From the NCBI GenBank assembly GCA_036251935.1, contig CP133967.1:629488-693487 (forward strand): a stretch of DNA of 64,000 nt, given 5' to 3'. This document shows positions 58,826 to 64,000 of this stretch, piece after piece; position 1 is the stretch's first letter, and the number at the start of each line of letters is the position of its first letter. A program made the position numbers and the translations under genes. Below the pieces are notes generated by a model. It saw nothing but the letters and a program-made list of their open reading frames with translations. It did not search any database and was not told the origin of the DNA. Origin of the DNA: Orbaceae bacterium lpD04 (GTDB taxonomy: Bacteria; Pseudomonadota; Gammaproteobacteria; Enterobacterales; Orbaceae).

Positions 58826-59152
58826 TTATTCTACGGGAATATGATCTTTAATACTTTCTGATGCACGCCTTGCTTCAGGCTTATGTTGTAATTTATTTAA
58901 CTGTTTTTCGAGCTTATTAATTAACTCATTAACTGCACTATACATGTCATCGTGCTTTGCAGAGGCAACAAGCGGTGAGCCTTTCGTTGCGATGGTTGCG
59001 TCAATAATAAAGCCATCGGGTTCTTTTGATAAAATAAAATGCGGGTTAATTAATTGAGCATGCCATTTTTCGAGTTTAGCAAATTTTTCTTCAATGTAGC
59101 TTCTAATAGCCGGAGTGATATCCATTTGTTTACTAGTAATACTTAAAGTCAT
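58826..59152 (-). CDS. raiA: Ribosome-associated inhibitor A (hibernation factor)
   Basis: Stationary-phase protein binding the 30S decoding region and blocking tRNA sites. The 108-aa sequence ([44 protein letters not shown]) follows E. coli RaiA (YfiA, 113 aa) rather than Hpf, including the C-terminal tail beyond residue 95 that distinguishes the two. RBS GGAG lies before the ATG. Isolated gene; 276 nt of AT-rich sequence separates it from purN. Confidence 0.95.
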   Translation of the reverse strand: MTLSITSKQMDITPAIRSYIEEKFAKLEKWHAQLINPHFILSKEPDGFIIDATIATKGSPLVASAKHDDMYSAVNELINKLEKQLNKLQHKPEARRASESIKDHIPVE

Positions 59153-59428
59153 AATTGATCTCCTTTATATTTGCTAACAAAAAACAATTAATAGATTAAA
59201 ACTCTTGCTTACTACATTGTCAAATTATTACCAAAAGGTCAATACCTGATTTGTAAGTAGTTTATATTTAAATAAATATTGGCATAAGGGCGATGATAAA
59301 TTAAAGAATAATGAGCGAGCTATTTAAAGGGAATAGTACATTTTAGTCGTATAAAAATAAGGTTATATTGCTGAAAATTAGCACTGAAATTACACTATAA
59401 TACTACCTTACAACAACATTATAACGAA

Positions 59429-60073
59429 TTAATCTTCATTACCATAACCATAAACTGGAATCTCTTGATTATCCAGATATGCTTTACCATTTAGCATTTT
59501 CAAACGATCACAACAAAACCATTTTACGACCATCGGATAAATTTGATGCTCTTGTGCAAGGACGCGCTCAATCACATCTTGTTCTTCATCATCAATAAAA
59601 ATGGGAACCTTGGCTTGTAAAATAATTGGGCCACCGTCAAGTTCAGGCGTAACAAAATGGACTGTTGTGCCATGCTCCTTATCTCCAGCTTCGATTGCTC
59701 TATGATGGGTATGAAGCCCTGGATATTTAGGTAATAACGATGGATGAATATTTAACATTTTACCAGCGTAATGATTTACAAAGTCAGCCGTCAAAATACG
59801 CATATAGCCGGCAAGAATGATTAAGTCGGGTTGGTAGTCATCAATTTGCTTCGCAACGGCTTTATCAAATCGTTCTCGAGATGAATAATCTAAATGACTA
59901 ATTACATGGCTTGGTATATTCGCTAACCTCGCACGCTCAAGTGCAAAAACATCTGCTTTATTACTCATTACTGCAACAACGTTTCCGTCAATTTGTTGTC
60001 GCTCACATGCATCAATAATTGCTTGTAGATTTGAGCCGCTACCTGATACGAGTACCACTATTTTTTTCATCAT
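59429..60073 (-). CDS. purN: Phosphoribosylglycinamide formyltransferase
   Basis: Transfers formyl from 10-formyl-THF to GAR in de novo purine synthesis. The 214-aa chain (E. coli 212 aa) has VLVSGSGSNLQAIIDAC for GAR binding and the catalytic Asn, His and Asp in MLNIHPSLLPKYPGLHTHHRAIEAGDKEHGTTVHFVTPELDGG. It follows purM by 50 nt holding a terminator-like hairpin, so it is the second gene of a purMN operon with partial attenuation. Confidence 0.98.
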   Translation of the reverse strand: MMKKIVVLVSGSGSNLQAIIDACERQQIDGNVVAVMSNKADVFALERARLANIPSHVISHLDYSSRERFDKAVAKQIDDYQPDLIILAGYMRILTADFVNHYAGKMLNIHPSLLPKYPGLHTHHRAIEAGDKEHGTTVHFVTPELDGGPIILQAKVPIFIDDEEQDVIERVLAQEHQIYPMVVKWFCCDRLKMLNGKAYLDNQEIPVYGYGNED

Positions 60074-60091
60074 CTTTAATTATACCTTAAC

Positions 60092-60115
60092 AAAAAGGGC
60101 GATATGTACGCCCTT
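60092..60115 (-). terminator. Hairpin between purM and purN
   Basis: AAGGGCG / CGCCCTT with a 7-nt loop and a T-run on the minus strand (60092-60096). It looks like a rho-independent terminator placed inside the operon, probably letting part of the transcripts through. Confidence 0.7.
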
Positions 60116-60123
60116 ATAATCTG

Positions 60124-61176
60124 TTATTTTATGATTACTTGCTCTTTTGAATCAGAATACTTTATTTCACCAAGTAGCCATGGGCTCTCACCGAGCTCAT
60201 TTAATAATTTAATTGCCTTGCTCGCTTCATTTTTTGACAACACCACAATTAATCCAACGCCACAGTTAAATGTCCGATACATCTCATATTCATCAACATT
60301 ACCTGCTTGTTGTAACCAATCAAATACCGCAGGCCATTGCCAACTTTTTTCATCAATGATTGCCTGCATGTTATCAGGTAATACGCGAGGAATATTTTCC
60401 CAGAAACCACCACCAGTGATATGTGCGATGGCGTGCACGTCAACATGTTCGATTAAATTTAATATTGATTTAACATAAATTTTAGTCGGTGCGAGTAAGT
60501 GATCGGCAAGTGACTTACCATGCAACTGTTCGTTAGCCGGTTTACTACCACTAACTTCAATAATTTTACGGACTAGAGAGTAACCATTAGAGTGTGGCCC
60601 ACTTGATGCCAAAGCAATAATCACATCGCCATCTTGTACTTTACTGCCATCAATGATCTTTGATTTTTCAACAACGCCGACACAAAAACCGGCGATATCA
60701 TAATCATTACCATGATACATACCGGGCATTTCAGCTGTCTCGCCGCCAACAAGGGCGCAGCCAGATTGTTTACATCCTTCAGCAATGCCAGTCACAACTG
60801 CGGCAGCGACATCAACATCAAGTTTACCTGTTGCATAATAATCTAGAAAAAAAAGAGGCTCGGCACCTTGAACAATCAAATCATTGACACACATTGCAAC
60901 TAAATCGATACCAATTGAATCATGACGATTTAGGTCCATGGCTAAGCGAAGTTTTGTGCCAACACCATCAGTACCTGAAACTAAGATAGGTTCTTTATAT
61001 TTTTGTGGAATTGCACATAGCGCACCAAAACCACCTAATCCACCAATGACTTCCTTACGGCGAGTCTCTTTTACTACATGCTTAATTCTATTGACTAATT
61101 CATTGCCGGCATCAATATCAACACCAGCATCTTTGTAGCTTAAAGATGTTTTGTCTGACACAGTAAAAACCCTCAT
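60124..61176 (-). CDS. purM: Phosphoribosylformylglycinamidine cyclo-ligase (AIR synthetase)
   Basis: ATP-dependent ring closure giving aminoimidazole ribonucleotide. The 350-aa protein (E. coli 345 aa) shows [55 protein letters not shown] and [16 protein letters not shown]. First gene of purMN. No PurR box was recognised in the 255 nt upstream shared with rpsO. Confidence 0.98.
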   Translation of the reverse strand: MRVFTVSDKTSLSYKDAGVDIDAGNELVNRIKHVVKETRRKEVIGGLGGFGALCAIPQKYKEPILVSGTDGVGTKLRLAMDLNRHDSIGIDLVAMCVNDLIVQGAEPLFFLDYYATGKLDVDVAAAVVTGIAEGCKQSGCALVGGETAEMPGMYHGNDYDIAGFCVGVVEKSKIIDGSKVQDGDVIIALASSGPHSNGYSLVRKIIEVSGSKPANEQLHGKSLADHLLAPTKIYVKSILNLIEHVDVHAIAHITGGGFWENIPRVLPDNMQAIIDEKSWQWPAVFDWLQQAGNVDEYEMYRTFNCGVGLIVVLSKNEASKAIKLLNELGESPWLLGEIKYSDSKEQVIIK

Positions 61177-61328
61177 GATTGATTACATAAGCGAAATGTG
61201 GTGTTATTTTAACAGCCTTGCGGGCTAATGGCGATAGGTGTTTGAATGATAATTGATATTTTATTATATGTACTAGTAATAGATGTTTATTGCTGATGGT
61301 TTTCATTGTTTTATCTATATAACTTTTA

Positions 61329-61356
61329 TTGCAATTTAATGAAATTCATATATAAT
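61329..61356 (+). promoter_or_regulatory. Promoter of rpsO
   Basis: -35 TTGCAA (61329-61334), 16-nt spacer, perfect -10 TATAAT (61351-61356). It gives a leader of about 70 nt, long enough for the kind of S15 autoregulatory structure known in E. coli, though that fold was not demonstrated here. Confidence 0.6.
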
Positions 61357-61431
61357 CTGCCGCAATTACGGGAACTGCTGAGTTAGAGATTGGCGTTTCT
61401 TTTTTTAATCTAAAATTTTTTAGGAGTTGTT

Positions 61432-61701
61432 ATGTCTCTAAGTACAGAAGTTAAAGCAAAATTAGTAGCAGAATTTGGACGCGGTACAAATGATACTGGT
61501 TGTACAGAAGTTCAAGTTGCACTTTTAACTGCTAATATCAATGATCTACAAGGTCATTTTGCTGAACATAAAAAAGATCACCACAGCCGTCGTGGTTTAT
61601 TACGTATGGTTTCTAGCCGTCGTAAATTACTTGATTATTTAAAACGTACTGACGTTGAGCGTTACAATCAATTAATTAAAAAATTAGGCTTACGTCGCTA
61701 A
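61432..61701 (+). CDS. rpsO: 30S ribosomal protein S15
   Basis: Early 30S assembly protein binding 16S rRNA. The usual 89 aa, with [39 protein letters not shown] and [11 protein letters not shown], and the C-terminus KKLGLRR. AGGAG lies six bases before the ATG. In many relatives pnp follows; here a strong terminator and then aas follow, so rpsO is separate. Confidence 0.99.
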   Translation: MSLSTEVKAKLVAEFGRGTNDTGCTEVQVALLTANINDLQGHFAEHKKDHHSRRGLLRMVSSRRKLLDYLKRTDVERYNQLIKKLGLRR

Positions 61702-61717
61702 TTCTAGTCAAAATTAT

Positions 61718-61748
61718 AAAAAAAGGGATAATGATTATCCCTTTTTTT
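61718..61748 (+). terminator. Rho-independent terminator of rpsO
   Basis: Perfect 14-bp stem AAAAAAAGGGATAA / TTATCCCTTTTTTT with loop TGA; the descending arm ends in seven T. It begins 16 nt after the stop. Confidence 0.93.
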
Positions 61749-61998
61749 ATGTCAATTTTTTAGCCAATTTTTAAATAGTCCGAAAATTGTATTTATTATA
61801 ATCAATCACAATATAGAGATCACAAAAGCTCTAAAAATAAAAATCTGATAATAAATCAATCTATTATTTTTTATCATCTCATTTTTTTATCATACCAAGA
61901 TTATTTTTATCACAAATAATATCAGTAAACTCTTGCTTGGTTATTATTTATCTTTATTATTTGCGATGTGTAATGTTGCACGTTTCTGAGAAATTCTC

Positions 61999-64000
61999 AT
62001 GGTCTTTAAGATTATAAAAATTATTCTAAAAGTTTTATTCCATGTTCGCATCACCGGTAATGTCAATAATTTTAACCACGATAGGTTAATCATTACCTCT
62101 AATCATGTTTCATTTCTTGATGGGATCTTATTAGGTGTATTTCTACCTGTTCGGCCAGTATTTGCGATCTATTCTGGTTATATTGACCATTGGTTAGTTA
62201 AACTTGCTAAACATTATGTCGATTTTGTACCAATGGATCCAACTAATCCGATGGCAATTAAACGTTTGGTTAGGCAAATTGAAAAAGGGCGGCCAATCGT
62301 TATTTTTCCTGAAGGTCGTATAACGATCACCGGTTCTTTAATGAAAATTTATGATGGAGCTGCATTTGTTGCCGCTAAATCAAATGCGACGATAGTACCG
62401 GTTTGGATTGAAGGGGCTGAGTTTACCATGACAAGCCGCCTAAAAGGTGTATTTAGACGCCGCTTATTTCCACATATTACTATTCATGTGCTGGAACCTA
62501 AAAATATTGCGATGCCTATCGCGTCAAAAGCAAGTGAGCGCCGTTATATCGCTGGTGAAAAACTACATCAAATAATGATGGACGCAAGATTGGAAAGCCG
62601 ACCTAAATTAACACTTTTTGATGCATTGCTCGAATCACAAGTTAGGTACGGGGCAAAATCACGAGTTATACAAGATCCGACCAGCAAGCATTTATCTTAC
62701 CGCCAATTGTTAAAGCAAATTTTAGGGGTTAGTTGTATTATCGAAAAATTAACCAAAGACAAAGAACGTGTTGGTGTGTTATTACCTAATGCCGTCATCA
62801 GTGTCTCGACCATTTTTGCCTTATCTTTAAAACATCGCATACCTGCCATGCTTAATTATACTGCAGGTGAAAAGGGCTTAAATTGTGCAATAAAAGCGGC
62901 AGAAATAAAAACGGTCATTACTTCAAAAAAATTCTTAGCTAAAGCTAAGTTAGACTATTTACTTGATGAAATCGAAGGCGTCAAATGGTGTTTTTTAGAA
63001 GATCAAAAAAACTCTTTAACATTTAGCGATAAAGTGTGGGTTTTCATTCACCAATTTATGCCTCGCTTACTTAAACGCAATCATCACTATAATGATGAAG
63101 CACTAGTTCTTTTTACCTCGGGCTCAGAGGGTAATCCAAAAGGTGTTGTTCATTCTCATACCAGTTTATTAGCTAATGTTGAACAAATTCGTACTATTAT
63201 TGATCCGATGCCAAGCGACAGATTTATGTCTGCATTACCGTTATTTCATGCCTTTGGTTTGACGGCCGGTTTACTATTACCGCTTCTTTCAGGTAGTAAA
63301 ACATTCTTGTATCCAAATCCTCTACATTACAAAATGGTTCCTGAAATTATTTATGATCAAAACTGCACAGTATTATTTGGTACACCAACTTTTTTAGCTA
63401 ATTATGCACGTTATGCTCATCCATACGATTTTATGCGATTACGTTATGTAGTTGCTGGCGCTGAAAAATTATCTGAAAGTATAAGGGAAGTATGGAAAAC
63501 AAAATTTGGTATCCGCCTATTGGAAGGATATGGCGTTACTGAGTGCGCACCGGTTGTCTCTTTAAATGTGCCGATGGCCTATAAAGTAGGTACAGTTGGC
63601 CGGGCACTACCTGGCATGGTAACAAGGTTAATTTCAGTTCCTGGTATTGAGCATGGCGGTAAATTACAGTTACAAGGCCCTAATGTCATGAAAGGTTATT
63701 TATTAGTTGATAATCCTGGGCAATTAGTCAAACCATGTGCAACGGATAGTAACGGTCATATTGAAAAAGGTTGGTATGATACTGGTGATATCGCCTTTAT
63801 CGATAATGATGGTTTTATTACCATCAAAGGACGATTAAAGCGTTTTGCAAAAATTGCTGGTGAAATGGTTTCACTCGAAAGTGCCGAAGCGTTAGCGAAA
63901 ATAATTGATAGTGATGCGATGCATGGTGCATCGATTAAAACCGATAGTTCGAAAGGTGAGGCTATCGTCTTATTTAGCACATCAGTAAATCTTACCCGTG
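61999..64000 (+). CDS. aas: Bifunctional acyl-ACP synthetase / 2-acyl-GPE acyltransferase (3' end cut by window edge)
   Basis: Inner-membrane enzyme re-acylating lysophosphatidylethanolamine. The visible 667 codons cover most of the protein (E. coli Aas 719 aa). The N-terminal acyltransferase domain (residues 1 to about 190) has the HX4D motif NHVSFLDG and FPEGRIT. The AMP-binding domain has the P-loop [34 protein letters not shown] and [14 protein letters not shown]. The frame is open to the window edge. GAGAA upstream forms a small palindrome GAGAAATTCTC ending one base before the ATG, possibly hiding the RBS. The order rpsO-aas is separated by a terminator and 250 nt of AT-rich DNA. Confidence 0.95.
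   Translation, partial: MVFKIIKIILKVLFHVRITGNVNNFNHDRLIITSNHVSFLDGILLGVFLPVRPVFAIYSGYIDHWLVKLAKHYVDFVPMDPTNPMAIKRLVRQIEKGRPIVIFPEGRITITGSLMKIYDGAAFVAAKSNATIVPVWIEGAEFTMTSRLKGVFRRRLFPHITIHVLEPKNIAMPIASKASERRYIAGEKLHQIMMDARLESRPKLTLFDALLESQVRYGAKSRVIQDPTSKHLSYRQLLKQILGVSCIIEKLTKDKERVGVLLPNAVISVSTIFALSLKHRIPAMLNYTAGEKGLNCAIKAAEIKTVITSKKFLAKAKLDYLLDEIEGVKWCFLEDQKNSLTFSDKVWVFIHQFMPRLLKRNHHYNDEALVLFTSGSEGNPKGVVHSHTSLLANVEQIRTIIDPMPSDRFMSALPLFHAFGLTAGLLLPLLSGSKTFLYPNPLHYKMVPEIIYDQNCTVLFGTPTFLANYARYAHPYDFMRLRYVVAGAEKLSESIREVWKTKFGIRLLEGYGVTECAPVVSLNVPMAYKVGTVGRALPGMVTRLISVPGIEHGGKLQLQGPNVMKGYLLVDNPGQLVKPCATDSNGHIEKGWYDTGDIAFIDNDGFITIKGRLKRFAKIAGEMVSLESAEALAKIIDSDAMHGASIKTDSSKGEAIVLFSTSVNLTR

Noticed and set aside
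61177-61260. PurR box before purM
   Set aside because: No sequence close to the 16-bp PurR palindrome was found; AAGCGAAATG resembles only one half-site.

Overview
The window is an AT-rich, gene-dense chromosomal segment of a gammaproteobacterium. Its proteins resemble Enterobacterales and Pasteurellaceae orthologues, and gene order is partly shared with both: rpsU-dnaG-rpoD, pitA-uspA, ampD//pilABCD next to coaE-zapD-yacG, fdoGHI-fdhE and purMN. The low GC, the compact pilABCD set, a Cys-less Mg-type HemB and a giant ESPR autotransporter would fit a host-associated lineage such as Orbaceae (Gilliamella, Frischella, Orbus). That assignment is inference from gene content only. No rRNA, tRNA, CRISPR array, insertion sequence or prophage was seen.

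Layout. 1-3.9 kb: an ABC importer on the minus strand (two tandem paralogous binding proteins, permease, ATPase cut by the window edge) with a strong sigma-70 promoter and a TrpR-operator-like site, suggesting an aromatic amino-acid or tryptophan importer. 4.1-9.9 kb: membrane formate dehydrogenase fdoGHI plus fdhE, with Cys at the usual selenocysteine position and a perfect FNR box upstream. 10.2-12.3 kb: two tandem LpxL-type lipid A acyltransferases. 12.6-14.3 kb: an orphan PotF-like polyamine-binding protein with a structured leader, then bamE. 15.1-24.6 kb: a giant type Va autotransporter adhesin split into two frames; a 99-bp exact direct repeat, one copy in each part, could rejoin them in frame by recombination. 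24.7-33.5 kb: a GFA-domain protein, dusA, a TatD-like hydrolase, prfC, an acyltransferase-CDP-DAG synthase pair and ptrA. 33.6-36.8 kb: uspA, pitA and a YfeH-like transporter. 36.9-41.2 kb: the macromolecular synthesis operon rpsU-dnaG-rpoD, divergent from hemB. 42.7-49.2 kb: a DUF481 porin-like protein, nrdD-nrdG with a perfect NrdR box, can and ycaO. 49.3-55.6 kb: a minus-strand run tsaD, yacG, zapD, coaE and pilDCBA (read pilA to tsaD), divergent from ampD; the shared promoter region holds a CRP-S-like site, pointing to competence control. 55.8-64 kb: yqcC, a CitMHS_2-type antiporter, ndk, raiA, purMN, rpsO and a 3'-truncated aas.

Functionally this is mostly core genome. Anaerobic metabolism recurs (FNR-linked formate oxidation, class III ribonucleotide reductase), as do lipid and envelope functions (LpxL pair, PlsC/CdsA pair, Aas, BamE) and surface or DNA-uptake structures (autotransporter, type IV pilus genes). 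The regions most worth a second look are the split autotransporter, the potF leader and the regulatory sites before the importer and before pilA/ampD. No wholly new multi-gene system was found.
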